Notes: generated by a model from the sequence alone, not told the origin. DNA of 64,000 nucleotides from Glebionis coronaria (GCA_025667525.1 CM046877.1:296418364-296482363); one strand, 5' to 3'. Counted from the stretch's first letter, positions 10,414 to 24,133 are shown. A program made the numbers and translations.

Positions 10414-12242
10414 CTCCCCCATACTAAACCATTGTCGTACCCTCACACAATACTAGAATAAAGTATCGTAGCACCTCCAAAATCCATTTTTATTCACTTT
10501 ATTGAACGATAAACTAGCTACACTACTACTATTGCTACTACTACTTGCGTTTTAGACATAATGTATGATTTTTATCGCAAAATGGGACGTTTAGGTTCAT
10601 AAAATAAGAACACGTGAATTCTTCGTTAGAAATAATTTCATCATCCTCGATTTTCACCCCAATTCCATGCCAAGCGTGCAACGAGATCATTGTCATTATA
10701 AGTTAGTAATGCTAACACTACTCATATGCCCTAATCACGTACTTATCCTCCCATTTTCCTAAGTTGTATCTCTTATATTTTATTTTGTCTTGAATGTTTC
10801 ACGAGGATACATTGTTTGACTTATGCGATAATAGAGATTTAGGTCTAAAAATAGAGTCCTAACGGTGTAACCAAGACCATCAAATCAATAACCCCTCCTA
10901 ATAGACAACGATGTCAAAAAATTAAGTCAACAAGAAGGATCGATAAACACGGTTTTATAATGGTTTTGAACATGAGACTTATTTCCAAGACTTTTATATG
11001 CCCCCTAACGGAAGGACCTTATTATCTTTGGTTTACCTCCATCTTTTATTCAACTTCGCCATGAAGCTTTTATAATGACTTCGGTCTTGCCTTGCCTTTT
11101 ATTATCCACCTCATCGGTAGTTTTATTAGCCAAAGACGTATATCCTCACGCTAAGGCGAATTTTGGATCTTTAAAGCTTCGAAGATTAAGGCTTGATTCA
11201 CTTTCAGTTTTGCATAGATTTTTCGGCCTTGTGGGGCTTCAAATTGTTTGCTTGCTTTAGGTGAGCACTTGAAATCTTATTATTGGGTGAAGCTTTTGAT
11301 TATTCGGGTGCCAATACTTCAAAACCATGACGCTGGCGGTACCTTAATGTCTTCCCAATTTAATTACACGGAAGCTACTAGAAAAGACTAGAAACCCAAC
11401 AATCAAGACTAAACCGCTAAGTCAATATTTATTAAGCAAAAAATATTTACATGCGAAGGGAGAATAAGCAAACAACGAGAACACATGAGTTTTTGAAAGA
11501 ATACGAGTACTCTACGTTTAGCATAGTAACTTATAATTAACCCTATCATTTCTCGTCCTCATTTAAGAGACTTAGCCTAATGTGAAGTTAAGGAATCAAA
11601 GCTAAGTGCTCAACACGCACGGTCGAGTCAAAAATTATTCTTATTCTCGCCATCAGAAAATCTATATTCGTGTCTTCAAACACTTATAAAACATGAGAAA
11701 AATTTTAAAATTTGGCCATTTTTAGCCTTATTTTGCAACAAAACGATAAACAAAAAGATAAACTTTGGAAAGCGTGAAGGTTTAGCAAGGCAAGTATCTA
11801 TTCACCCCCCATACTAAAGTTAAACATTGTCCTCAATGTTTCGAGTCTAGGGGTGCAAACACCCCCATACTAGAGACGTAGTCGAATGCCTAATCTAGCA
11901 TGGAAAGGGTGTAACCGTTAAATTTAAAGCCGTTTATGAAGTGTGCTATAAACCTAAGGTTAGAACATCAAAAGTATATATCATGGATATTGAGAAAGTC
12001 TTCAAAGCAAACGATCGAGTGCTCCCATAAAACGAACACGAGAGGCTCCAATCGTGAAGATCGTGATTATCTAAAGTCCACAATTCACAAACAACCACGG
12101 AACAAAGGTTTGAAGGGCACAAATCCCCACACGTTAATACATTAGAAAGCGATAATATGTACATAGGATAAGCATGGTACTCCCCCACGAGGCACCTCGT
12201 TTTTGATTACCGAGTCATGAGCTCGACTCGATCCCCTCAATA
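10414..12242 (-). other. 3' non-coding region of element B with PPT and PPT-like copies
   Basis: The PPT is next to the LTR at 10414-10425 (minus AGTATGGGGGAG). Similar motifs recur at 11804-11815 and 11862-11872, and a C-rich run at 12181. Each of the first three is near a cattgtcct-type word. No supported ORF was seen; the ORFs present are short and not conserved between A and B. Confidence 0.75.
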
Positions 12243-15200
12243 CTAATTATCATTGGGGAAGGTGACTTGGTCGAGGTAGTTCAAGGATGGAACTTCCCCG
12301 CCAAAGTAGTGCTTCAACCTATGTCCATTCACCTTGAAATTGGGGCCATCATTTTGAGCTAGCTCGATGGTCCCATATGAAAATACTTGAGTCACGGTGA
12401 ATGGACCGGACCAACAGGATTTCAACTTACCGGAAAAGATTTTCAAACGGGAATTAAAAAGCAAAACTTAATCCCCAATGTTAAAAACCCGGTTTTTAAT
12501 TTTAGAATCATGCAACTTTTTAGTTTTTTCTTTATAAATCAATGAATTTTCATAAGCAATGTCCCTCAATTCATCCAATTCATTTAATTGCATTTTCCTG
12601 TTTTTTCCCGCGGTCTCCATATCATCATTACAATGCTTTAGGGCCCAATAAGCCTTGTGTTCCAATTCAATAGGCAAGTGGCAATTCTTCCCATACACAA
12701 GCTTATAGGGAGTGCACCCAATGGGCGTCTTATGAGCGGTCCTAAAGGCCCATAAAGCATCGTCCAACTTATCCGACCAAGATTGTCGGTTTTCCCCAAC
12801 GGATCTCTCCAAGATCCTCTTCAACGCTCGGTTTGAAACCTCGACTTGCCCACTCGTTTGTGGGTGATAAGCCGTAGAAAGCCGATGTGTAACCCCATAT
12901 TTCCTTAGGACCCTTTCGAATTGGTCGTTACAAAAATGGGTTCCACGATCGCTTATGATCGCACGAGGGGTTCCAAACCGAGAAAACAAGCTTTTCAAAA
13001 ACTTGACTACCACACGAGCATCATTGGTGGGCAAAGCCTTAGCTTCCACCCACTTAGATAGGTAGTCAACCGCAACGAGTATGTACTTATTACCACGAGA
13101 TGATGGGAACGGCCCCATAAAGTCTATGCCCTAAACGTCAAAGATCTCACACACTTGGATGATATTTTGTGGCATTTCATCTTTTTGTGAGGCTTTTCCT
13201 TGTCGTTGGCATGAGTCACACGATTTCACAAGATCTTGTGCATCTCGGTAAATAGTAGGCCAAAAGAAGCCGGCATCAAACACCTTTTTAGCCGTGAGAT
13301 TAGCACCGTGGTGACCACCCGTGGGTCCCTCATGACAAGCTCTAAGGATATTAGAAGCTTCGGTGCCAAATACACAACGTCGGATGATTTGGTCCGCACA
13401 AGTTCGAAACAATTAAGGGTCGTTCCAAAAGTAGAACTTGACGTCACGAAAGAATTTTCGTTTTTCTTGAGTCGTCATACCCTTGATGATGAAGTTACCC
13501 GCATGGTAATTTGCAAAGTCCGCAAACCATGGGGTGGAAGAATCAAGCTTAGAATTCACTACACCAAGTGTTTCGAGCGGAAATGTTTCGGTGATTTCCT
13601 TGGGCTTGTAAACACTTTGGTGAGGATCTTCCAAACGAGAAAGATGATCGGCCGCTAGATTCTCGGCTCCCTTTTTGTCAACAATTTTGTGATCAAATTC
13701 TTGAAGGAGGAGAATCCAACAAAGTAATCTCGGCTTTGCATCTTGTTTAGCCATAAGATACTTGATAGCCGAATGATCCGTATACACTATGCATTTCGTC
13801 AAGACGAGATAAGGTCGAAATTTCTCAAATTCATACACCACGGCAAGGAATTCCATTTCCCTTGTAGTGTATTTAAGTTGAGCCTCGGTCATTGTCTTGC
13901 TAGCATAGTGAATAGGCAAGAAGTGCTTTTCATGACGTTGCCCCAATACGGCCCCAATAGCATAGTCGCTAGCATCACACATGAGCTCAAAGGGGAGGTT
14001 CCGATTGGGAGCAACAAGAATGGGAGCTTCGGTAAGTTTCCTCTTAAGGATTTCAAAGGCTCGTACATAATCTTCGTCAAAGACAAAACGTGCCTCTTTT
14101 TCAAGAAGATGTGTAATGGGTCGAGAGATCTTTGAAAAATCCTTGATGAATCGACGATAAAAGCCCGCGTGGCCTAGGAAACTCCTAACTCCCTTAACGG
14201 TTTTGGGATGAGGTAATTTGGCGATGACGTCTACCTTAGCGTGATCTACCTCAATTCCCGCTTTCGAGACCTTGTGCCCTAAGACGATTCCACTTTTAAC
14301 CATAAAATGACACTTTTCCCAATTAAGCAAAAGGTTGGTTTCCTCACAACGTTTCAACATTCTCTCAAGATTCGACAAACACGAAGTGAACGAATTACCA
14401 AACACGGAAAAGTCATCCATGAAGACTTCCATCGTTTTCTCGATCATGTCATGAAAAATAGCCATCATGCACCTTTGAAAGGTTCCCGGTGCATTACAAA
14501 GTCCGAATGGCATTCTACGATAGGCAAACGTTCCATATGGACACGTAAACGTAGTTTTTTCTTGATCACGAGGATCGATGGGGATTTGGAAGTAACCGGA
14601 AAAACCATCTAAAAAGCAATAGAAATCGTTTCCTGTAAGACGCTCCAACATTTGGTCCTTGAAGGGCAAGGGAAAATGGTCTTATCGAGTGGCTTCATTC
14701 AACTTTCGATAGTCAATGCACACTCTCCATCCGGTCACGAGTCTAGTGGGAATTAACTCGTTAGCATCGTTTGGCACAACGGTCATTCCTCCCTTCTTAG
14801 GGACACAATGAATAGGACTCACCCAAGGGCTATCGGAAATAGGGTAAATCATTCCCGCGTCAAGGAGGTTAAGGACTTCCTTTTTGATGACGTCGTGAAT
14901 TTTGGGGTTCACCCTCCTTTGACATTAGATTGCGGGCTTGTAATCCTCCTCCATTAAGATTTTGTGGGTAAAAAATTTGGGATCGATTCCCTTAATGTCA
15001 GATAACTTGCACGCAATTGCCCCTTTGTGATCCTTTAGAACATCGACAAGTGCGGTTTTTTCATCATCCGAAAGTTCCTTCGCAATAATAACCGGCAACT
15101 TGTCTCCCTCCTCCAAATAGAAATATTCGAGATGAGGAGGTAAATCTTTCAACTCGAGGATAGGTGGTTCCTCAAGTGAAAATTTGGGCTCGATACTCAT

Positions 15201-16976
15201 AACCTCCTCGGGTGGAGGAAATGGGAAATCGTTAAGAAAATCCTTGATAATCGAGAAGTCCTCATCGTTGTCGAGGTCTTCGTTACAAGTACGTGGAACA
15301 TCGAGTTCTTCCAACGTAAAACCACCACCTTCAAAGGGAGTGAAGGTTGGTGTCGAATTATCAAGAATTGGATCTAACATAGTGGGATTGCCACTAGTTT
15401 CTTCATCACCAAAACCTAGAACTTCTTGTGAAAATTCCTTGCAAACCACTTCAATCATATCAACGAGGTTTATGGTTGCAACGGAATAAACATGAGAAAT
15501 TTGAGAGTTTTGATTTGCGTTTATAACAAGTTCCTCGTCGTTGAAACGTAAGGTGATCTTTCTAGCATGAACATCGATCAAAGCCATAGACGTATCTAAA
15601 AACGAATGACCTAAAATGAGAGGAACTTGAGGATCCGTGGGAATATCAACAACGATAAAGTCTACGGGATAGTAGAACTTCCCCACTTTCACAAAAACGT
15701 CTTCCGCCAATCCACATGCGGGAATCGTGGAATGGTCGGCCAACTCGATAGACATTAGTGAAGGAGTAAGATTAGGAAGATTGAGCGACTTGAAGATTGC
15801 AAGTGGCATCAAGTTAATGCTAGCACCAAGATCGGCCAAGGCAAAGCATTCTTCCATATCTTGAATTGCACAAGGGATCAAAAATTTACCGGGATCACCG
15901 ACTTTTTGAGGTATGCGATTAAGATAAACCGATGAACAACTAGACAATTGGTGCAATTTCTCCTTGTTGTTCAACATACTCTTAAAGTTAGCGGCAAATC
16001 GAGGCATCATGACCAAAGCATCGGAGAAACTCACATTAAAGTGCAAATCACGAAACATTTTCATAAAAAGCTCAAATTGGTAATTGTCGCGCTCTTGACG
16101 TTTCTCCTTTCTAAGTCTCGATGGATAGGGCAAAAGTGGTGTGGGTTGAGGCATAGGCATAGCCTTTGGAATCTCGGGTTCCAATATGGGTAATGGGTCA
16201 ACCGTAGGTGTGGCATGAGCGGTACTTCGTGGGATTGGGACATGCTCCTTTTGGACCACCACCTCGGGTTCTTCCTCAATTACTTCCTCCGTAGGAGCAA
16301 TTAGTTGAGGAGTCGGTTCCTTAAGTGTCTTACCACTACGTGTGGTAATTACTTTCATCTCACCCTTAGGGTTTGATACGGTGTTGCTAGGAAGACTACT
16401 CGAAGACGGGTTACACATAATTGCCTCAAACATAGATGAGATTTTATCTTCAAACTTGGATTGCCTCTTCTCGGCTTTAACCATTTCTTGTTTTATCTCA
16501 TGTTTCCCTTGTTCCATTTTTTGTTGGTTTTGTTGTAACCTAGTTACGGTTCCTTCCATCTTGTTGGTATGGATCTTAAGTTCATTAGCTAACTCATTTT
16601 TCAACTCTTTCTTCAAGTCGTTCTTAAACTCGAATCTTAGGCTAATGATTTCTCTTTGAATATTGTCAAACCTAGCATCATTCCCATTAGCGTATTCAAC
16701 ACATTCATTTGGAAGATCTTTCAACGTTTGCAAACCTTTGTTGTTGTTTTGAAAATCATTTTGATTTTTGTTTGAAACTTGATTATTAGCCCCTTGATTA
16801 CCATAGTTTCCCTTGTTGAAATTGTTTTTGAAACCAACTTGATTGTTGCGATAGTTGTTTTTAGCATTTTGATTTGAACCAAAACCCGGTGGAGTCAATT
16901 GATTAGAGTGGGTAACTTGACTGTTTTGGTTGTAAGTTCCCGTGGCCGCGTAGACACTCGAAGTGTTACCACCGTT
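12243..16976 (-). pseudogene. Element B gag C-terminus and pol (PR-RT-RNaseH-IN)
   Basis: One minus-strand frame runs from the C insertion to 12243. In order it has an Asn/Gln-rich gag end; a coiled coil; an aspartic protease with ALADLGASIN near 15830; RT with RMPFGLCNAP and FMDD; RNase H with CDASDYAIGAVLG and YTDHSA; and an integrase HHCC finger ([16 protein letters not shown]). The integrase core has D (AVDYLSKW), D (SDRGTHF) and E (GQVEVSNR). The frame is never shifted but is broken by five stops: TAA 14925-14927, TAA 14682-14684, TAA 13413-13415, TAG 13131-13133 and TAA 12468-12470. The product would copy and integrate the element in virus-like particles, but this copy is inactive. Confidence 0.9.
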
Positions 16977-16981
16977 GGTAA
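16977..16981. repeat. Target site duplication of element C (left)
   Basis: The five bases ggtaa directly precede the 5' LTR (TGTTGGG) and are repeated at 29064-29068 after the 3' LTR. Confidence 0.95.
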
Positions 16982-17514
16982 TGTTGGGAATAAAATATGG
17001 GTCAGTTCACTAGACGCTGATAAGAAGAATGTCAACGCTGATAGGATGACATTGGACGCTGACAGCCAAGCGTTGACATTGAAGAAGTCAACGCTGACAG
17101 CCTTGAAGATTGACACTGATGGAATATCTTCATACGAATCTTTTTTTTATTTGTTTCTTTATTTATGTATGGTAAAGATAAGCACGACATTGTATTTTCT
17201 ATTATTATCTTTACCTAGAATAGTTGATTCGTAGCTTATTGTACAAGACTTCTTAATCTATAAAAGAAGGTCTTTTAGGTTAATGTTTGATATCAGTTTT
17301 CATAAGTATTCGCAAGTTAAACCTCTTTCATTGTAATCAATTACGATCATTCTAATACAAGGGAAAGTTTGTTTAACATCTTTGTGTTTTAGATCAAGTG
17401 TTAATTCCGCATAACACTTTGTTACTTTATTCATAAGCAAAGGTTTCTCTACGTGTAGTACTTGATCTAATCTCGTATACACAAAGCTTAATCGATCTAA
17501 GTTTGGGATCAACA
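16982..17514 (+). repeat. 5' LTR of element C
   Basis: It starts TGTTGGGAAT and ends GATCAACA. The first 130 bp carry five CGCTGA/CGTTGA motifs. TATAAAAG is at 17259-17266. Confidence 0.95.
17259..17266 (+). promoter_or_regulatory. TATA box of the C 5' LTR
   Basis: TATAAAAG lies about 280 bp into the LTR. It would start transcription near 17290, leaving U3 of about 310 bp that includes the CGCTGACA motif cluster. The 3' LTR copy is at 28808-28815. Confidence 0.7.
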
Positions 17515-17516
17515 AG

Positions 17517-17528
17517 TGGTATCAGAGC
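17517..17528 (+). promoter_or_regulatory. Primer binding site of element C (initiator-Met tRNA)
   Basis: TGGTATCAGAGC lies two bases after the LTR end and is complementary to the 3' end of plant initiator methionine tRNA. Confidence 0.92.
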
Positions 17529-17621
17529 TTGTTGAGAAACTTTTGATCTTTAAGTAACGCAAGAACCCTAAAACACCAAAAACCCTAAAAACCCTAAAAT
17601 TCTCAAAACCCTAAAAACATC

Positions 17622-20516
17622 ATGTCTGGCACAGATCAACCTGCTGCTTTGCTACAAAACAACTCCTCAAATCCTAGTATCAAAATTCCCATGTTTGATG
17701 CCAGGAACTTTGAGCTTTGGAAGTCAAATTTTGATCAATATATAGCTATTCATGACTACACTCTTTGGGAGATTGTCGAATATGGGAACACATTCGACAA
17801 AGCAGCAAAGATTGCTGCTGCAATTGCCACAAGGACAGCTGTTCCTAATTGTCCTGAAGCTGATAAGAAGGAAAAGCCTGGAGATGGGAGAGCTGTAGCT
17901 GTTGAAGATATAGCCAAGAAGAGGGTGGACATGAAAATCTTGAACATCATGAAACACGCCCTAGGTCATGAGAATCAGCACAAGTATAAACGCTTTGAGT
18001 CTGCAAAAGAGCTTTGGGAAGCTCTTAAAGTAGCACATGGTGGCAATGCTGACACAAAAGAAGAAAAGAAGAAGCAACTCTTGCATGAGTATGCTGTCTT
18101 TAAAGCTCAACCCAATGAGAATCTCAGCAGTGTGAGAAGTAGACTTCTTGACATCACAAGTCAACTTTCCTTCATGGGAACACAGATTGATGACCCTGAA
18201 TTGAATGCTACTTTTCTCAAAAGCCTTGGTGATGTATGGAAGATTGAGACAAGATCCATTCTTGTCAATAATACCCACAAGACCTCCAGGTTTGATGACA
18301 TCTTCAACAAACTAAGACTGTTGGAGAATGAATGGCAATTGGATAGTGATAATAAATCTTCCAGTAGTAACATGGCCTTCTTCTCACAAAGTGAAGGCCA
18401 ATTTGATTCCATGAACTTCTATGGACATCCAGCCACTGGATCTCAAGGTGTCAGCGCTGGATGTCAGTCTGTCAGCGCTGGATAATATCCTGTCAACGCT
18501 TTATACTCAAGCGCTGACACACACAACTTTGGCGCTGATAGACTTAAACCTGCTGGTTTAGATCTAGATACTGTGTGTGCATTCATTGCTTCTTTGCCCA
18601 GTGATTCAAGGATTACATATGAAGATCTTGAGCAGATAAGTGATGAACAATTGGAAGAGATGGACATCAAGTGGACTATGGCTCTTGTAAGCTTAAGAGC
18701 AAACAGGTTTAATAAAAGGTTCAAGAAGAAGATGACCTTTAATGCTAAGGATGTTGCTGGCTTTGACAAGTCCAAGGTTGAGTGCTACAACTGTCATAGG
18801 ATGGGACACTTCATGAGGGAATGTAGATCTCCAAGAAGATCTGATGCTGGTAAGCCCTCAAGCCAAATGGTTAAGAGCCAAGATCCCAAGGCCATGGTTG
18901 CTGTTCAACAAATTGATGGTGTTGGAGAATGGGACTGGAGCTGGATGGCCAAGGATGAGGAAGAGGACAGAGCTTTGGTTGCTGAAGTTAAAGAAGAGCA
19001 TGTTGAATATGCTCTCATGGCACACTCCTCCTCTTCATCAGATAATGAGGTATATGATGATGCTTTCTGTTCTAAGGGTTGTCGTTTAAATACTGAAAAA
19101 CTAAATCAAGAGATAGTAAAATTATTAGATGAGGCAAGTACTGAAAGATGCAAAGTATCTAATTATCAAATTGCTCTTACCCAAACAGAAAAGACAGTAG
19201 CTGAGTATAAGAAAATGGAGTTTGATTTAAAGGATCAAATAAATATCTTAAAACATGAGTTACATCAGAGTAAAGATGTTCAAGATATAGTAAATAGGGT
19301 TAATCTTGATTTGATAGCTCAGTTAGAGGAGGCTAACAAAAGTAAAGATAATGTGAGTCTTAAAATCCAGAGATTTGATAAGGCCACACAATCCCTAGGA
19401 GAGTGTGTTAGTAAACAAAGAGACTCTAAGGATATGAGTGGGATTGGGATGAATAATTATACTGGTGTTCCACCACCAGCTGGGGATTTCTATGGTGTCC
19501 AATCAAAGGATTTATCTTGGACTGGCTTGCCAGAATGCCAAGAGGAGGAATTCATTCCTCCACCTAGAGTGACTTCCCCAGTTGAGGAATACAAGCAAAA
19601 ACTGACTGACCTAGATGAGTGGAAGAAAGCTAACCACACCTTGTTTGTTAAGGGAGGGTTGTTGTGTGAAAGTCCAAATGAGCCCACACCAAACATGATA
19701 CCAATTGTGGAGTCCAATGATCCTAAACCTATTAAGATCACACACCCTATCTCTGGCAAAGCTGTTGACCTTGGCCCACAAACTGTTAGAAAACCTAGTG
19801 TTAAGTATGCAGAGATGTATAGGAATACTAGGTCACCAAAAAGCCAAGTTAGTAACCAAGGAACAGGCTTCTTTGCTTCTAGACCTAAGACTATGTCTAG
19901 AAAAGCTTGTTACACATGTGGTAGCTTCTCACATTTGGCATACAAATGTGTCAACGCTTCCAATGTCAACGCTGATAGGAACCATTTCAGCGCTGACAAA
20001 AGTCAACATAGGTCAAACACTATCAGACCCAATACCTTTGTGAACAAAAGTTCACAAGTTGTTAGACCAGCCCCATTCTTTTCTAGAGGGTCTAACACAC
20101 AAGGCCTAAGACCTTTTCAAAAGTCAAACACTTGGTCCAATAGGCAATGGGTTCCTGTAGCAAACCCTAGGTACAACGCTGATAAAGGCAATCGGGGCGC
20201 TGACAAGAGCAATTTAAGCGCTGACAGACACACTGCCAAACCTAGGTATTTGCAATCACAGGGAAATAGGTCTAAAGCTTCTACTAGCTTAACATGGAGA
20301 CCAAAACAAGACCAAAACCCTAATTCTACTGGTATTTCTATGACATGCAACAGGTTTCATTATATTTCAAAGGCATTGTCAACACCAATTGGGGTTAACT
20401 GGGAATTTCATTCAAAAAGGGATGAAAATGGGGTTGTTATGAGAACCAAGTCTGTTCTTGTTGAACAACCAGATGAATCCAAGTCTTCCAAGGCTTGGGT
20501 TCCCAAAGAAAACTAA
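17622..20516 (+). CDS. Element C gag (one in-frame stop)
   Basis: This is the structural protein of the virus-like particle. The first 287 codons (17622-18482) hold the copia gag core (YTLWEIVEYG, ELWEALKVAHGG, SRLLDITSQLSFMG). A TAA at 18483-18485 interrupts it. The same frame continues without shift to 20516, with a zinc knuckle CYNCHRMGHFMREC near 18783, a coiled-coil stretch, and a second knuckle-like CYTCGSFSHLAYKC near 19910. The part around 19950-20229 is a heptad-like repeat of [NGS]-A-D-[KR] made by the CGCTGAC motif. The start ATG at 17622 follows an AAACCCTAAA-type leader. The stop may be a point mutation or the element may be a master copy mobilised in trans. Confidence 0.85.
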
Positions 20517-23500
20517 TGTGTTTTCTTTATGTGCAGGGCATTCAGAAGAAGATCAATGATTATGGATACTGGGATAGTGGATGCTCAAGGCACATGACAG
20601 GAAAGGAAGACTATCTGACAAACTTCACTCCTATTCAAGATGGTGATAAGGTATACTTTGGAGGGGGCTACGGCACCATCACTGGAAAAGGAACCCTTGT
20701 CACCAACAATCTACGATTTGAGAATGTCTTCCTGGTAAAAGAACTGGATTATAATTTGTTTAGTGTATCACAAGTGTGTGATAACAAAAATAAGGTTCTT
20801 TTCACAGATACTGAGTGCTTGGTGTTAAGCAAAGATTATAAGCTCCCTGAGGAAAAATACATAGATTTTTGAACACCAAGGCATAAAGACATATATAATG
20901 TGAATCTTAATGGAATTAAGATAAATAATAAAATGTCATGTCTGTATGCTAAAGCCTCAGTAGATGAAAGTAATCTTTGGCACAGGAGATTAGGGCACAT
21001 AAACTTTAAGAATATTAATAGACTTGTGAGGCTTGGTTTAGTTGATGGTTTGCCTGAAAAGGCTTTCCACAATGACCACACTTGTGTTGCATGTCTTAAG
21101 GGCAAGCAGCACAAGGTCTCATTCAGGTCTAAACAGGTGCACTCTAGTTCTAAACCACTTCACTTATTGCATATGGACCTCTTTGGTCCAACTAATATAG
21201 AAAGTTTGAAGGGTAAATCATATTGTTTTGTTATCACTGATGATTATTCCAGGTTTACATGGACTTTCTTTTTAGCCAAGAAAAGTGAAACTGCCCAAAG
21301 TCTGATTAATTTCATTACCCAGATTGAAAAGAAAAATGGTAATGAGGTCAAAATTATTAGAAGTGACAATGGGGGTGAGTTTAGAAATCAGTTGTTAGAT
21401 GATTTTTGTGCCAAGAAAGGGATTACTAGGCAGTTTAGCATAGCTAGAACCCCACAGCAAAATGGGGTTGCTGAAAGGAAGAATAGAACCCTTATTGAAG
21501 CAGCCAGAACCATGTTGGCTGATGCCCACTTTCCTATAGCCTTTTGGGCTGAAGCTGTTAACACAGCTTGTTATGTTCAAAATAGGGCATTGGTCAACAA
21601 AATACATAATAAGACACCTTATGAATTACTTTGGGGAAGGAAGCCAAATATTGGCTTTCTCAAGCCTTTTGGTTGTCATGTAGTTGTTTTAGAAACTAGT
21701 GAAGCCTTAGGTAAATTTGACTCAAAAGGTGATGAAGGCTACTTCATGGGTTATTCAGTGCAGAGCAAAGGATATAGGGTTTACATTAAAAAGGAAAAAC
21801 GTATACTTGAAAAAGTACATGTTAGGTTTTTAGAGAGTAAACCTAGTGATCCTGAAAGTGGTCCAAATTGGTTGTTTGACTTAGAACCTTTATCTAGAGC
21901 TTTAAATTATATGCCTGTTACTGATCCAGACACTGTGAAGGTAACTTCAAGTGTTTTGGAAAAGAGAATTGGTAATGTTTCAGGTATACAGGTTGCTAAG
22001 GAGGATGGACCACCAGCAGTTATATCATCACCCACACAAGAATATGTTACACTTCCTATATGGACAGATGAGTATTATGCTGCTGCTGCTGCTAGAAAAG
22101 ATAATGGTGGTTTTCAAATACCACCAAATACAAACATGCATACTTCTTCAGGCGCTGACAAAGGGAAATCAAGCGCTGACAAGACAAATTCAGACGCTGA
22201 TGGCTTAGACGCTGACAACAACAGTTCAAGCGTTGTTAGCCCAAGCGGTGACAAACAAGGATCAGACTTTGGTGACACCTTTACACAGCTTTTCTCTTCC
22301 CATTTTGAACAAGGTGGACCTTCCAATGTTCATGAAGAGATTCATGTTGATCAAAGAGAGCCTGATGAAGAAGATATTGGCAACATGGAGCGTGAAGTTG
22401 AGGACACCAGACTTTTTGAAGGAGGAGTTCTCACTTCCACAGCAAAGGATCACCCCACATCTCAGATTATTGGTGATGTTATGGCTCCAGTTCAGACAAG
22501 AAGATCCCATCAAAGTCTTGGTGGATTTATTGCCAATATACACAAGAAGGTTGATACCCCTCTTGTACAAGCATGTTTGTTTGCCTGTTTTCTGTCACAG
22601 GAAGAACCCAAGAAGATTTTTGATGCTCTCAAAGAACCAAGTTGGGTGGAAGCAATGCAGGATGAGCTTCACCAATTAGCTATACAAGATGTTTGGGAGC
22701 TGGTTGATTGTCCTAGATATGTGAGACCAATTGGGACAAGATGGGTTCTAAGGAACAAGAAAGATGAAAGGGGTATTGTGGTCAGAAACAAGGCACGTTT
22801 GGTAGCTCAGGGATATACACAAGAGGAAGGTATAGATTATGAAGAAGTTTTTGCTCCAGTAGCAAGAATTGAAGCTATCAGAATTTTCTTAGCTTATGCC
22901 TCTTGCATGAACTTCACTGTTTATCAAATGGATGTGAAGAGTGCTTTCCTCTATGGGACAATTGTTGAGGAAGTATATGTCATGCAACCTCCTGGTTTTG
23001 AAGATCCTGAGAATCCAGACAAGGTTTATAGAGTGAAGAAAGCTATGTATGGACTTCATCAAGCCCCTAGAGCATGGTATGGTACCTTGTCTACATATTT
23101 AGTGGACAATGGATTCAAGAGGGGCACCATAGATCAGACACTATTCACAAAGAAGAAAGGAAAACATGTGTTGCTTGTGCAGGTCTATGTTGATGACATC
23201 ATTTTTGGGTCTACTGATCCAAAAATGAGTGAGGACTTTTCCAAGCTCATGACAGATAAATTCAAGATGAGTGCAATGGGTGAGATGAACTTCTTTCTAG
23301 GTTTACAAGTTCAGCAGAAAGAAGATGGTATCTTCATCTCCCAAGACAAGTATGTAGCTGAAATCTTGAAGAAATATGGTTTTTCTCCACATGAAAAGGA
23401 TGCTTCCACTCCTATGGATAGGGAACACCCTTGGGGAAAATTTGGAGCTGGAAAGGATGTGGATGTTAGGCACTATAGATCAATGATTGGTTCATTGATG

Positions 23501-24133
23501 TATCTTACAGCCTCAAGACCTGACATCATGTTTGCTGTGTGTGCATGTGCACGCCATCAAGTGACTCCCAAAGAATGTCACCTATTTGTTGTGAAAAGAA
23601 TTTTTAGGTACCTAAGATGTTATCCAGATCTAGGCTTGTGGTACCCAAAAGATTCTCCATTGGACCTTATTGCATATTCAGACAGTGACTATGGTGGTGA
23701 CAAGTTTGATAGGAAATCCACAACTGGTGGATGCCAATTTCTTGGGAGTAGATTGATATCTTGGCAATGCAAGAAACAAACAGTGGTGGCAAACTCTACA
23801 ACTGAAGCAGAATATGTGGCTGCAGCTGCTTGTTGTGGACAAGTCTTATGGATTCAGAACCAGCTGTTGGATTATGGGTATAATTTTTTGCATACCAAGA
23901 TTTTTGTAGACAATAACAGTACTTTATGCATTATTAAAAATCCTGTACATCATTCTAAAACCAAACACATAGAAATTAGACATCATTTTATAATAGATTG
24001 CTTTGAGAAAGGTTTAATACAACCAGATAGGGTAGCCACAGAAGATAATGTGGCTGATTTATTAACTAAACCTTTTGATGCTGGAAGATTTCAATATTTG
24101 GTAACAAATATTAGAATGGTTAATCTCACTTAA
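20495..24133 (+). CDS. Element C pol: protease, integrase, reverse transcriptase, RNase H (one in-frame stop)
   Basis: The pol frame is -1 relative to gag and overlaps its end. PR has [10 protein letters not shown] near 20567. A TGA at 20870-20872 is the only break. The rest is open for 1077 codons. Numbering from 20900, the GAG-pre-integrase finger ([16 protein letters not shown]) is at about 26-70; the integrase triad is D93, D156, E192 (DD35E); RT has [10 protein letters not shown] and YVDD at 763-766; and RNase H has YSDSDYGGD and STTEAEY. The linker between IN and RT (nt 22149-22257) carries the A-D motif repeat. All catalytic motifs are intact, so only the gag stop, the frame change and the TGA stand between this copy and a full polyprotein. 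Confidence 0.9.

Noticed and set aside
13236..14612. Plus-strand ORFs across the B pol region (140, 130 and 101 codons)
   Set aside because: They lie antisense to clear RT, RNase H and integrase coding sequence and show no domain of their own.
16899..17234. 111-codon plus-strand ORF spanning the B/C junction
   Set aside because: It reads from B gag antisense into the C LTR, so it is an accident of the insertion.
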